The notes below the pieces were generated by a model. The model did no database searches and was not told the DNA's origin. It was given only the letters and a program-made list of their open reading frames with translations. DNA of 64,000 nt from Pseudomonadota bacterium. Its GTDB lineage: Bacteria > Desulfobacterota > Desulfarculia > Desulfarculales > Desulfarculaceae. Below, one piece after another: positions 1 through 8,520 of the stretch. Within the stretch, counting starts at the first letter, position 1. Every line of letters begins with the position of its first letter. A program made the translations under genes and the position numbers. Location of the stretch: contig JAHIND010000017.1 in assembly GCA_018896025.1 (NCBI GenBank), positions 358,078-422,077 of the forward strand. Reading direction: 5' to 3'.

Positions 1-1
1 C

Positions 2-1051
2 AACTCCGACGACGGCACCAAGGAGGCCTTTTTCGCCGCCGAAACCGAGGACGTGCCCCAGATATACATCTCCACCCCTCCCGGGGTTCGGGGCAAGGGC
101 AACAACTTTCAGAACCTGTTCCGCAAGGTGGTGGAACTGGGCGCCGAGGCGGTGGTGGTGGTGGACGCGGACCTCAAGTCCATCACCCCCCAGTGGATCA
201 AGCACCTGGGCGAACCGCTGTTCAACGACTTCGGCTACGTGGCTCCCCTGTACGTGCGCCACAAGTACGACGGCACCATAACCAACTCCATCGCCTATCC
301 CCTCACCCGGGCCCTGTACGGACGCCGGGTGCGCCAGCCCATCGGCGGCGACTTCGGCTTCAGCGGCGAGTTGGCCCGCATCTATCTGGCCAGCCCCACC
401 TGGACCGAGGCGGTGAGCCAGTTCGGCATCGACATCTGGATGACCACCCTGGCCATGAACAACAATATCCCCATCTGTCAGGCCTTCATGGGCCGCCCCA
501 AGATCCACAAGCCCAAGGACCCGGGCTCGGAACTGGGGCCCATGTTCAGCCAGGTGGTGGGCACCATCTTCGACCTGATGGTGCAAAGCGCCGGATACTG
601 GATGCGGGTGAAGTGGTCCAAGCCCACCTCCATCTACGGCTTCGGCCTGGGCGAGGTGGAGATGCCGCCCCCGGTGAAGGTGAGCCAGGACAAGCTGGCC
701 GAGAACTTCCGCATGGGCATGGGCACCTACCGCGAGGCCTGGCGGACGATCCTGACCGAGCCTATCTTCCGCAAGGTGGAGGAGGTGGCCAACCTGCCCG
801 CCGAGCAGTTCGACTTCCCCACGCAGACCTGGGCCAAACTTCTGTTTGACTACGCCGGGGCATATAATAGAAAAGTAATGGATCCCCAACAACTGTTGGA
901 CTCGCTAATCCCGCTCTATTTCGGCAAAACACTTTCTTACGTGCGCAAGACCGAGCGGATGAGCGTGCAGCAGGCCGAGGATTTCATCGAGAACGAGTGC
1001 ATGGTTTTCGAGGAAACCAAGCCCTACCTGGTGGATCACTGGGTGGCCTAA
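2..1051 (+). CDS. Glycosyltransferase, GT-A fold (5'-truncated by window edge)
   Basis: The reading frame is open from base 2, so the start lies outside the window; the first in-window start-like codon (GTG at 53) is internal. The visible part has a DxD-type metal/sugar-nucleotide motif (VVVDADLKS) and later GGDFGFSGE and IDIWMTT blocks. These resemble glucosyl-3-phosphoglycerate and mannosylglycerate synthases, cytosolic retaining enzymes that use NDP-sugars; a compatible-solute or glycolipid role is inference. The C-terminal third is helical and poorly conserved in motif terms. It ends 19 bases before the receiver gene at 1071 and may share its transcript. Confidence 0.7.
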   Translation, partial: NSDDGTKEAFFAAETEDVPQIYISTPPGVRGKGNNFQNLFRKVVELGAEAVVVVDADLKSITPQWIKHLGEPLFNDFGYVAPLYVRHKYDGTITNSIAYPLTRALYGRRVRQPIGGDFGFSGELARIYLASPTWTEAVSQFGIDIWMTTLAMNNNIPICQAFMGRPKIHKPKDPGSELGPMFSQVVGTIFDLMVQSAGYWMRVKWSKPTSIYGFGLGEVEMPPPVKVSQDKLAENFRMGMGTYREAWRTILTEPIFRKVEEVANLPAEQFDFPTQTWAKLLFDYAGAYNRKVMDPQQLLDSLIPLYFGKTLSYVRKTERMSVQQAEDFIENECMVFEETKPYLVDHWVA

Positions 1052-1070
1052 ACGACCTGAAGGTGAAAGC

Positions 1071-1439
1071 ATGGCCAAGATACTGATCGTCGACGACGAA
1101 GAGCACATCCGCTTTCTCTACTCCGAAGAGTTGGCCGACGAGGGCTACGAAGTGGCCACCGCCGACAGCGGCTTCCAACTTTTGGAGCGCATCGAGAAAG
1201 AAAAGCCGGACCTGGTGGTTTTGGATATCAAGATGGTGGACTACAACGGGCTGGACCTGTTGCAGGACATCCGCAACAAGTACTACGACCTCCCAGTGAT
1301 CCTCTGCACCGCTTACGACACCTTTAAGGAGGACATGAAGTCCATTGCCGCGGACTTCTACGTGATCAAGTCCTTTGATCTGACCGAGCTCAAGAACAAG
1401 ATCAAGATGGCCTTGGAGACCAAACTCCCCGGAGAGTAG
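1071..1439 (+). CDS. Single-domain response regulator (CheY-like receiver)
   Basis: This 122-residue protein is a complete receiver domain with no output domain. The acidic pair D8/D9, phospho-acceptor D52, switch T80 and K100 are all in place. It starts with ATG shortly after the glycosyltransferase stop and is followed directly by a strong terminator. Lone receivers act by protein-protein contact or as phosphorelay intermediates. The cognate kinase is not adjacent; the hybrid kinase at 19358 is 18 kb away and no link can be shown. Confidence 0.93.
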   Translation: MAKILIVDDEEHIRFLYSEELADEGYEVATADSGFQLLERIEKEKPDLVVLDIKMVDYNGLDLLQDIRNKYYDLPVILCTAYDTFKEDMKSIAADFYVIKSFDLTELKNKIKMALETKLPGE

Positions 1440-1460
1440 GCCCGCCCACCCGCCAAAACA

Positions 1461-1497
1461 AACCGCCCCCGGAAGCTCCGGCGGGCGGTTTTTTTTG
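1461..1497 (+). terminator. Rho-independent terminator after the receiver gene
   Basis: AACCGCCC (1461-1468) pairs with GGGCGGTT (1483-1490), stacked on CCGGA/TCCGG with a single bulged C, and is followed by a run of eight T. It lies 21 bases after the receiver stop codon. Confidence 0.9.
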
Positions 1498-1513
1498 CGG
1501 CTGAATTTTGCTT

Positions 1514-1879
1514 TTAGTGGCGAGTGGCGCTCAACTCGTCCTTGAGCCAGGCTTCGATTTCGGGGGTAAGGCCGTATACGCCCTTGTGCCAGTTCCAAGC
1601 CTGCTGGAAGTGCTCGCGCAGATCCTCGGGCAGAGGGATCACGGCCAGTTCCTCGGCCCCGTTCATGTCGCGGCGCACGAAGTGCAATACCGGGCCGTCT
1701 TCCCAGGAGTAGACCACGAAATAATACGACTCGTCCTCGGCCGAGCGCACCATGCGCACCCCGTGGTTCCAGCCGTTGCCCCACTCCAAATACAGCGACA
1801 CGGCCTTTTCCGGGGTCATCTCCCAGTCGATCTCGTTCATCAGGCGCTGGTCGCCGCGAATATCTTCCAGGGTCAGCAT
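1514..1879 (-). CDS. Conserved hypothetical protein, 121 aa
   Basis: Cytosolic, acidic protein with many aromatic residues (LYLEWGNGW, YSWEDGP, WNWHKGVYG) and no membrane segment. The start is placed at the ATG at 1879 because GGAGGAGG lies just upstream; an ATG six codons earlier lacks a ribosome site. It looks like a small family known from sulfate-reducing deltaproteobacteria (of the DVU0772 type), recalled rather than searched. Function unknown. It converges on the receiver gene across the terminator at 1461. Confidence 0.75.
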   Translation of the reverse strand: MLTLEDIRGDQRLMNEIDWEMTPEKAVSLYLEWGNGWNHGVRMVRSAEDESYYFVVYSWEDGPVLHFVRRDMNGAEELAVIPLPEDLREHFQQAWNWHKGVYGLTPEIEAWLKDELSATRH

Positions 1880-2006
1880 CGTCGCCTCCTCCATCAATAA
1901 TAGTTCTTATTTTTATTATAAGGCATGGACGGACAAAGGCAAGGGACCCGGCGCGGTCTGGAGCCTCTTATGGGACTAGGCGCACTAAGAATGTGTTAAC
2001 GCTTAG

Positions 2007-3086
2007 TTACTGCTTGACGTGGGTGAACATGAAGACCCCCACCAGGCCGAAGAACAGGTTGGGCAGCCAAGCGGTAATGATCGGCGGGAGAATGCCGGAG
2101 TAGCCGAAGATGGTCTTTACGTAGCTGAAGCCCACCCAATAGAACAGGGCCACCCCCAGGCCAATGATAATCGCGGCGGGCAAAAAGCGGCCCTTTTCCT
2201 TGAACATGGCCAGAGGTATGCCGATGAGGGCCATAATCAGGCACACGAAGGGGAAGGATAGCTTGGCCTGCATGTCCACCCGCTGGCGGATGGGGTCAAA
2301 GCCCTGGCCCTCCAGCTTAGCCACGTAGCGGGCCAGTTCGCCCAGGCTCATCTCCTCGCTGGGCTTGCTCATCTGGCTGAAGTCGGACGGCTTCTCCGGC
2401 AGGGTCATTGCCAGTTGCTTGAATATCTGGGCGCTATAGCCCCCGCCGGGCAGGCGGCGCTGGTACAGGCCGTTGAAGAACACCCACTCGCCCCCAATAT
2501 AACGGGCCCGCTCGGCGTCGATGCGCTCGGTGAGGGTGAAATCCGGCCCGAAGCGGTAGCAGGTGACCTTGGACAGGCTCTGGCTGTCGGGCAGGTACAC
2601 CCCCACCTGGTAGATGGAGTTCTGTCCCTTGAACCAGAAATGCTCGGTCTGGTACAGCTTGCCCGGCTGCTTCTCCACCCGCACGTTCCAGATGTAGTTG
2701 GTCCGGGTCTTGGTGATGGGCAGCACCACCTCGTTGATCAGCGCCACCCCCAGGGCTAGGACCATGGCCAACAATATGATGGGCAGGCTGAAGCGGAAAA
2801 TGCTTATCCCGCTGGACTTGACCGCCACGATCTCGTTCTTTTTGGCCATGAGCCCTAGGGAGAGGATGCTGGACATGAGGATGGCCATGGGGATCATCAG
2901 GGCGGTGATCTCCGGCACCTGGAGCAGGAAATAGCTGAACATGGCCGAGCCGGGCACCCCGGCCTCCATGAAGTTGTCCACCTTTTCGATGAAATCGAAC
3001 AGGGTGAAGATGGCCACGAAGCCGACCACCAGAAAGCCGAAGAGCTTTAGGAACTCGCGGGCCACGTATAGGGCTAAGATGCGCAC
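2007..3086 (-). CDS. lptG: LPS export ABC transporter permease LptG
   Basis: 359 residues with the LptF/LptG layout: three N-terminal transmembrane helices, a periplasmic beta-jellyroll of about 180 residues, and three C-terminal helices. With LptF and the ATPase LptB it extracts LPS from the inner membrane and passes it to LptC. It begins with GTG directly after the lptF stop codon, with GGAGG overlapping the end of lptF, so translation of the two is coupled. Assignment as LptG rather than LptF rests on its second position in the pair and its shorter C-terminus. Confidence 0.93.
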   Translation of the reverse strand: MRILALYVAREFLKLFGFLVVGFVAIFTLFDFIEKVDNFMEAGVPGSAMFSYFLLQVPEITALMIPMAILMSSILSLGLMAKKNEIVAVKSSGISIFRFSLPIILLAMVLALGVALINEVVLPITKTRTNYIWNVRVEKQPGKLYQTEHFWFKGQNSIYQVGVYLPDSQSLSKVTCYRFGPDFTLTERIDAERARYIGGEWVFFNGLYQRRLPGGGYSAQIFKQLAMTLPEKPSDFSQMSKPSEEMSLGELARYVAKLEGQGFDPIRQRVDMQAKLSFPFVCLIMALIGIPLAMFKEKGRFLPAAIIIGLGVALFYWVGFSYVKTIFGYSGILPPIITAWLPNLFFGLVGVFMFTHVKQ

Positions 3087-4274
3087 CTAGACCTCCGTGG
3101 CTCCATGCCGGCCCATGCCCCGCAGGCGGCGGATGAGGTCCGGCAAACGGTCCACCTTGTCCAGCAGGGGAATGGGGGCCTCGTTGAGGGCCTGGCGGAA
3201 CATGAGGATGCCCACCAGGGCGAAGACGATGTTGGGCACCCACATGCCCACGATGGGCGGGTAGTAGCCGCCTTCGCCAAGGGACCAGGCCGCCGACAGC
3301 AGCAGGTAATAGGCCAAAAACACCACCAGGGCCACAGCCACCCCCCAGGAGCGGCCGCTCTTGGAGCCGATGCCCAGAGGCAGGCCGATGAGGGCCATGA
3401 CCAGGCAGGCGAAGGGCAGACTGAACTTCTTCTGCAGCTCCATGTCCAGCAGGTAGTAGCGCTTGGAGTTCGGGGCCACCTTGGACATGGCGGCCAAAAG
3501 CTCGGAGACGTACATCTCCTTTTCGTGCTTGTCCTTGCGCTGTCTGGCCACGAAGGCCCCGGCGTCCAGGGTAACGTCATAGGTCTCGAACCCGGCGGTC
3601 TGAGGCGAGCGCCGGGCCGGGTCCACCGCGTAGATGCCGCCATCGTACAGGCGCAGGGTGAGCTTGCCGCCCTTGGCCGGGAAAAACTTGCCTCGCTTGG
3701 CCACGATGGTGTGCTGCTTCTTGGGGTCGCGCTGATCCACGATGAACACGTCTTTGAGCACCCCGCCGCCGGGCAGCTTGTCGATGTAGATGAGCAGGTT
3801 GGGGAAGGTGTCGATGAACGCGCCCTCTTTGAGGGCCAGATCGGCCTGGTGGGAGGCCACCTGGTAGATGAGGTTCTCGAAGCGGTTGTTGCCCCAGGGC
3901 AGGGCCCACATGGCCAGGGCGCTGGTTACCAGCCAGGAGAACAGGGCCAGGGCGGCCACCGGGGGCAAAAGCTTGGCCAGGCTCACCCCCGCCGCCTTGA
4001 GCGCCACCACCTCGTTGTCCGAGGACAGGCGCAAGAAGGCGATGAGCACCCCCAGCAGGGTGGCCATGGGGATGGTGAACACCAGGAAGTAAGGCATGGT
4101 GTACATGAGCAGGCGTCCCACCACGTCCAGCCCCACCCCACGGCTCACCACCAGGTCGGTGAGCTCCATGATCTTGGCCATGAGCAGCACAAAGGTGAAC
4201 ACACCCAGGCTCACGAAGTAGGGCGAAAGCATCTCGAAAAGGAGATATCGGTGGATTATCCTTGCCTTGAACAT
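3087..4274 (-). CDS. lptF: LPS export ABC transporter permease LptF
   Basis: 395 residues with the same six-helix plus periplasmic jellyroll organisation as LptG. The block SSDNEVVALKAAGVS after helix 3 is the cytoplasmic coupling segment typical of this family that contacts LptB. The C-terminus carries a charged cytosolic extension of about 35 residues. It is the first gene of the lptF-lptG operon and is transcribed divergently from the dNTPase gene, with only 47 bases between the two starts. lptA, lptB, lptC and lptD are not in this window; lptE is at 11066. Confidence 0.94.
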   Translation of the reverse strand: MFKARIIHRYLLFEMLSPYFVSLGVFTFVLLMAKIMELTDLVVSRGVGLDVVGRLLMYTMPYFLVFTIPMATLLGVLIAFLRLSSDNEVVALKAAGVSLAKLLPPVAALALFSWLVTSALAMWALPWGNNRFENLIYQVASHQADLALKEGAFIDTFPNLLIYIDKLPGGGVLKDVFIVDQRDPKKQHTIVAKRGKFFPAKGGKLTLRLYDGGIYAVDPARRSPQTAGFETYDVTLDAGAFVARQRKDKHEKEMYVSELLAAMSKVAPNSKRYYLLDMELQKKFSLPFACLVMALIGLPLGIGSKSGRSWGVAVALVVFLAYYLLLSAAWSLGEGGYYPPIVGMWVPNIVFALVGILMFRQALNEAPIPLLDKVDRLPDLIRRLRGMGRHGATEV

Positions 4275-4321
4275 GGATGGGAGTCTAAAGGTTGGAGGTG
4301 GGTTTGTAAAGGAGAGTGGTG

Positions 4322-5374
4322 ATGAACCTCAGAATGCAACGCGAGGCCCTGGAGGAGCAGATACTTAGCCCCCATGCCACCCGCTCTGCGGCCAGCAAGG
4401 GACGCCAGCGGCCCGAGCGCGAGGACCCCCTGCGCCCGGCCTTCCAGCACGACCGCGACCGCATCCTTTATTGCAAGGCTTTCCGCCGCCTGAAGCACAA
4501 GACCCAGGTTTTTTTGGCCCCCACGGGCGACCATTACCGCACCAGGCTCACCCACACCCTGGAGGTATCCCAGATAGCCCGCACCATGGCCAGGGCCCTG
4601 AGGCTCAATGAGGACCTCACAGAGGCCATCGCCATGGGCCACGACCTGGGGCACACCCCATTCGGCCACGCCGGCGAATCGGTGTTGAACGATGTTTTGC
4701 CCGGCGGCTTCAAGCACCACCAGCAATCGCTACGAGTGGTGGAGCTTTTGGAGAAAAACGGCAAGGGCCTGAACCTGACCTTCGAGGTGCGCCAGGGCAT
4801 CGCCGGGCACTCCAAGGGCAAAGGGCCCTTTTTGCCCAAGCGGGGGGAAAAGACCAAGTTGACCCTGGAGGGCCAACTGGTGCGCGCCGCCGACGTCATG
4901 GCCTACATCGCCCACGACACCGAAGACGCCATCCGGGGCGGAGTGCTCAAACGCAGCCAACTTCCCAAGCCGGTGGTCAAGGTCTTGGGCTCCACCCTGA
5001 GCCGCCAGATAAACACCATGGTCAGCGACCTCATCACCCAGAGCGCGGCCGCCGGGGGCGGGGCCTTGCGCATGCGCCCGGAGGTGGAAGCGGCCATGAA
5101 GGAGCTGAGGGCCTTTCTCTACAAGCGGGTCTACGAGAACATGGAGGTGCACGAGGACTTCCTGAAGGCCTCCAAGGTGGTCACCGAGCTGTTCGAGATG
5201 CTCTGCGACCCCAAGTACAACCACACCTACCGGGAGTACCTGGGCGGCCAGCCGCCCACAGACCTGGCCGAGCGCCGGCGGGCCGCCGCCGACTACATCG
5301 CGGGCATGACCGACCGCTACGCCCTGAACATGTACCACAGCGTGTTTTTGCCCCATCCCTGGGGGAGGATGTAG
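4322..5374 (+). CDS. dgt: dGTPase-like dNTP triphosphohydrolase (HD domain)
   Basis: 350 residues. H78 (in LTHTLEVSQ) and the H107/D108 pair (in GHDLGHTPFGH) form the metal-binding HD site of dGTPase-type hydrolases, which cut dNTPs to nucleoside and triphosphate. The N-terminal HDRDRILYCKAFRRLKHKTQVF block matches the family. ATG at 4322 is chosen over GTG at 4316 and 4319 because GGAG at 4311-4314 gives a 7-base spacing. Such enzymes balance dNTP pools and in some hosts starve phage of nucleotides; nothing here shows a defence role. Confidence 0.92.
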   Translation: MNLRMQREALEEQILSPHATRSAASKGRQRPEREDPLRPAFQHDRDRILYCKAFRRLKHKTQVFLAPTGDHYRTRLTHTLEVSQIARTMARALRLNEDLTEAIAMGHDLGHTPFGHAGESVLNDVLPGGFKHHQQSLRVVELLEKNGKGLNLTFEVRQGIAGHSKGKGPFLPKRGEKTKLTLEGQLVRAADVMAYIAHDTEDAIRGGVLKRSQLPKPVVKVLGSTLSRQINTMVSDLITQSAAAGGGALRMRPEVEAAMKELRAFLYKRVYENMEVHEDFLKASKVVTELFEMLCDPKYNHTYREYLGGQPPTDLAERRRAAADYIAGMTDRYALNMYHSVFLPHPWGRM

Positions 5375-5580
5375 GGGGGCAATACTTTGTATATTTAGCT
5401 AGTTGAATCAAAACCCATCACAAAATATGGACCTCGGGCGAACCATCCTGTCGGTTGCCTCCTAGCCCGGGGTGATAGGTCGCGGCCTTGCTTTTATCGA
5501 TTGTAATTTCAGGCCTAATACCCTATATTGTGGAAAAGAAAGCTGAGCTGCTACATGTTGTGGCTAGTTAAGGAATTTAA

Positions 5581-6453
5581 ATGAAACGCATCAAGATAAG
5601 GCCACCTCAAAAGATCAGTCTCGATGACTCGTTAATCCTTGAGGGCGACGCCTTGCAAGCCTTGAGCCTGCTACCTTCCAATTCGGTGCAATGTGTTGTC
5701 ACCTCCCCACCTTACTGGGGTCTACGCGACTATCACATCGGGGGACAGATTGGCCTGGAAAAGACCCTACCCCAGTTTCTTAACCACCTAGTGGCTATAT
5801 TCAATGAAGTCAAACGAGTCATCCGCGATGACGGAACCCTTTGGCTTAACATCGGCGACGGCTACACCAGCGGCAACCGCGGCTACCGGGCCACGGACAA
5901 GAAAAACCCGGCCAGAGCCATGGCCATAAGGCCAGACACGCCTGATGGCTTAAAGCCCAAAGACCTCCAAGGCATTCCGTGGAGGCTAGCTTTTGCTCTT
6001 CAAGATGATGGCTGGTATCTGCGAAGTGACATTGTCTGGCACAAACCCAACGCCATGCCCGAAAGCGTCAAGGACCGTCCAACCCGGGCCCACGAATACT
6101 TGTTCATGCTTACCAAGTCGGAACGCTATTACTACGACTATGAAGCGGTGAAGGAGATCGGCTCAAACGGCAAGCTTCGCAACCGGCGGAGTGTCTGGAA
6201 TATTCATACCCAGGCGTTCCCCGGAGCACATTTTGCGACTTTCCCTCCCAGCCTGATTGAGCCCTGCATCATGGCGTCTTCAAAGCCCGACGACTTCGTT
6301 CTCGACCCATTTTTTGGCTCTGGCACTGTGGGAGCCGTATGCGAAGAGCAGCAACGAATGTATGTGGGAATTGAGCTGAATCCAAAATACGTCGCACTGG
6401 CAGCCAATAGATTAAGCGCCGCGCAAGAAAGCATAATCAGGGTGGCTGTGTGA
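5581..6453 (+). CDS. Type II DNA methyltransferase, N4-cytosine class
   Basis: 290 residues. Motif IV TSPPYW occurs near residue 42 and motif I DPFFGSGTVG near residue 241, so the catalytic block precedes the AdoMet block (beta-class order). TSPPYW favours N4-cytosine methylation. Its stop overlaps the start of the next gene, an XcyI/Cfr9I-like nuclease, so the predicted target is CCCGGG with protection by m4C, as for M.Cfr9I. Base composition is lower in GC than the flanks, suggesting acquisition. It should protect host DNA; CCCGGG does occur in this window (for example near 77, 516 and 5465). Confidence 0.9.
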   Translation: MKRIKIRPPQKISLDDSLILEGDALQALSLLPSNSVQCVVTSPPYWGLRDYHIGGQIGLEKTLPQFLNHLVAIFNEVKRVIRDDGTLWLNIGDGYTSGNRGYRATDKKNPARAMAIRPDTPDGLKPKDLQGIPWRLAFALQDDGWYLRSDIVWHKPNAMPESVKDRPTRAHEYLFMLTKSERYYYDYEAVKEIGSNGKLRNRRSVWNIHTQAFPGAHFATFPPSLIEPCIMASSKPDDFVLDPFFGSGTVGAVCEEQQRMYVGIELNPKYVALAANRLSAAQESIIRVAV

Positions 6454-7427
6454 CCGCAGAAATTAACATTCCCGCTCCCGACCTTCAAATAGCTTTTTCT
6501 TTTGACTTGGCCCAAATTAGGCGAGTTTATCTTCAAGATGCACTGAGCAATACCATAAACGACCTGGACCTAACTACTCTCGACCTCCAGCTTAAAGAAT
6601 ACGTACCACAAGATAGCCTAAAAATTCTCGCCAAACGTGGGCTGCGGGGGGAGTTGGTTTTCCCAATTCCTTGCATTCTGGAAACTAATCCCTTCATGCT
6701 CGGTTATTATCGTTTGCTGCTCGGATTTAGCAAAAAGGAATTCTATACCACCAAATTCGGAGTAAGTGGCTTCAAGGCCATGGAGGAAAAGGGCAACTTA
6801 AGCGAAAAAAACAAGGAAAGGCTACCTGATTTATGTAAAGGCATGATTAGCAGTGCGTGCGCTTTGCTTGATGGCATTTTGTTTGACAAAGTCAGCAAAG
6901 AACATTTTGACGAATTGACACTCTTAACTGTTGGCCCACAGTTGCGCGGTGGCACTAATGTAAAAAAGGGCGTTGCAGGCACCAAAAAGGTATTTGAAAT
7001 TATCTATAAGATTGTCAAGCATGCTGCAACGGAAGCAACAGGCAGTGAAATTAAAATTACTAACGCAGCAGGCCGGATAGTTATCATTAGATTTGCGCCT
7101 GATCCGGATATTGTTATTTTCGAAAAAATGAGCACCAAAACTCATCGCAACGTTATCGCTATTGAAGTGAAAGGGGGAACTGATTTTTCAAACATTCACA
7201 ACCGAGTAGGCGAAGCAGAAAAAAGCCATCAAAAAGCAAAAGCAAATGGGTATGTTGAATGTTGGACCGTAGTCAATGTTGACAATATTGACATGGATAT
7301 GGCAAAAAAAGAATCGCCCTCAACCAACCGATTTTATCGACTCTCAGCATTAAAGTCGGAAGAAGGCAAAGAATACGAAGATTTTAAGAACCGAGTCATT
7401 GGGCTCACAGGCATTACAACCGATTAA
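6450..7427 (+). CDS. XcyI/Cfr9I-family type II restriction endonuclease
   Basis: 325 residues, GTG start in a GTGA overlap with the methylase stop. The N-terminal half contains RGLRGEL, the PCILETNPFMLGYYRLLLGF region and the FKAMEEKG block that I recognise from the XcyI family (XcyI, Cfr9I; C^CCGGG). The C-terminal half shows a PD-(D/E)xK core: PDPDIVIFE followed about 25 residues later by IAIEVKGGTD. The gene is clearly AT-richer than its neighbours, as is common for acquired restriction genes. No separate control gene is visible. Family call from memory; specificity inferred. Confidence 0.82.
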   Translation: MTAEINIPAPDLQIAFSFDLAQIRRVYLQDALSNTINDLDLTTLDLQLKEYVPQDSLKILAKRGLRGELVFPIPCILETNPFMLGYYRLLLGFSKKEFYTTKFGVSGFKAMEEKGNLSEKNKERLPDLCKGMISSACALLDGILFDKVSKEHFDELTLLTVGPQLRGGTNVKKGVAGTKKVFEIIYKIVKHAATEATGSEIKITNAAGRIVIIRFAPDPDIVIFEKMSTKTHRNVIAIEVKGGTDFSNIHNRVGEAEKSHQKAKANGYVECWTVVNVDNIDMDMAKKESPSTNRFYRLSALKSEEGKEYEDFKNRVIGLTGITTD

Positions 7428-7446
7428 AGCCTGCCACAGTTTTCCC

Positions 7447-8301
7447 CTACCCCAACAACTCCAGCGCGGTCCCTGCCGCCACCTGCTCCCGCTCGCCGCT
7501 GGTGAGCGGCAGGTCTTCGAACCACTCCCGGAAGGCCACGGCGTCGCGCCAGGGACAGTCGGTGCCGTAGAGCACCCGCTCCGGACCCTTCTGGCGGATT
7601 ATCTCCACCACGCGGCGAGGTTCCACCAGCCCGCTGAGGTAGGAGATGTCGAAGTACACGTTGTCCAGGGTGAGCAGTTCGCCCAACTCCTCCCATCCGT
7701 AGAGGCTGCCCCCGTGGGCCGCGATGATCCTCAGCTCCCGGTGGGCATGGGCCATGGCGGCTATCTGGTGGGGCTCGCACCCGGCAAAGCCATAAAAACT
7801 AAGCACCTGCTCCAGGTGAGGCTTGGCGCGCACCAGGCCCTGGGTGTGAATGGTGTCCAAGAGCACCGGCAGGCGCTCCCCGGCCAGGATGTTGAACAAG
7901 CCGGCCGCCTCGGGCTGCTCCAGAGAAAAGTGCTGGATAAAAGGGTGTAGTTTAACGCCCTTGAGTCCCAGCTCCAGCAGGTCGGCCATCTGGCGCTTGG
8001 GCTCGGCCTGGGGGTGCAGGGTGCCGAAGGGAATGATCTGGGGATGCTCGGCGCCCACCCGGGCGGCCCAACGGTTCAGCTCCCCCACCCTGCTCTTGGA
8101 GCCGGTCACCGGCAACAGCACGCAGCGGTCCGCCCCGGCCCGCTCCATGGCCGCCAGCAGGGCCTCCACCGAGCCTCCGCCGTGCACCTGCCACTTGTGG
8201 GGGCTGGTGTCGGGCAGATCCTCGTCCAAAAAGGCCAGGCGTTCGCCCAGCACCTCCAGGTCCTGGGGCAAAAAAGCATGGGTGTGTATGTCGATGAGCA
8301 T
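7447..8301 (-). CDS. Amidohydrolase, TIM-barrel (Amidohydro_2-like)
   Basis: 284 residues. Metal-site motifs of the amidohydrolase superfamily are present: DIHTH near the N-terminus, KLHPF in the middle, AAHGG, and YGTDCPW near the C-terminus. This resembles metal-dependent hydrolases and decarboxylases related to aminocarboxymuconate decarboxylase; substrate unknown. The ATG at 8301 is chosen because GGAGGGGG sits just upstream; a longer frame reaching 8397 has no ribosome site. It converges on the restriction gene, whose stop is 20 bases from this stop, marking the right edge of the acquired pair. Confidence 0.85.
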   Translation of the reverse strand: MLIDIHTHAFLPQDLEVLGERLAFLDEDLPDTSPHKWQVHGGGSVEALLAAMERAGADRCVLLPVTGSKSRVGELNRWAARVGAEHPQIIPFGTLHPQAEPKRQMADLLELGLKGVKLHPFIQHFSLEQPEAAGLFNILAGERLPVLLDTIHTQGLVRAKPHLEQVLSFYGFAGCEPHQIAAMAHAHRELRIIAAHGGSLYGWEELGELLTLDNVYFDISYLSGLVEPRRVVEIIRQKGPERVLYGTDCPWRDAVAFREWFEDLPLTSGEREQVAAGTALELLG

Positions 8302-8520
8302 GTTCCCCCTCCAAGGCCGCGAGCTGAGCCGCAATTCAACATCAGGTGCCAGCTTCATCCATGAAAGCGCCTCAGTCAAGCCTGGCGTAACCGGCAAGCT
8401 GGTTTACAGGTGCCTGACACTGTGGTAAAAACCGCCTATCGTCCTGCAAGTACGCGGACGTTTTTTTCAACGGGCACGATCTGCTCTGCCCAGTCCTCTA
8501 AGCCCCCTCAAGGCACCATC

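Noticed and set aside
8410..8520. Upstream in-frame extension of leuS
   Set aside because: The 37 extra residues are not LeuRS-like; ATG 8521 starts the conserved sequence.
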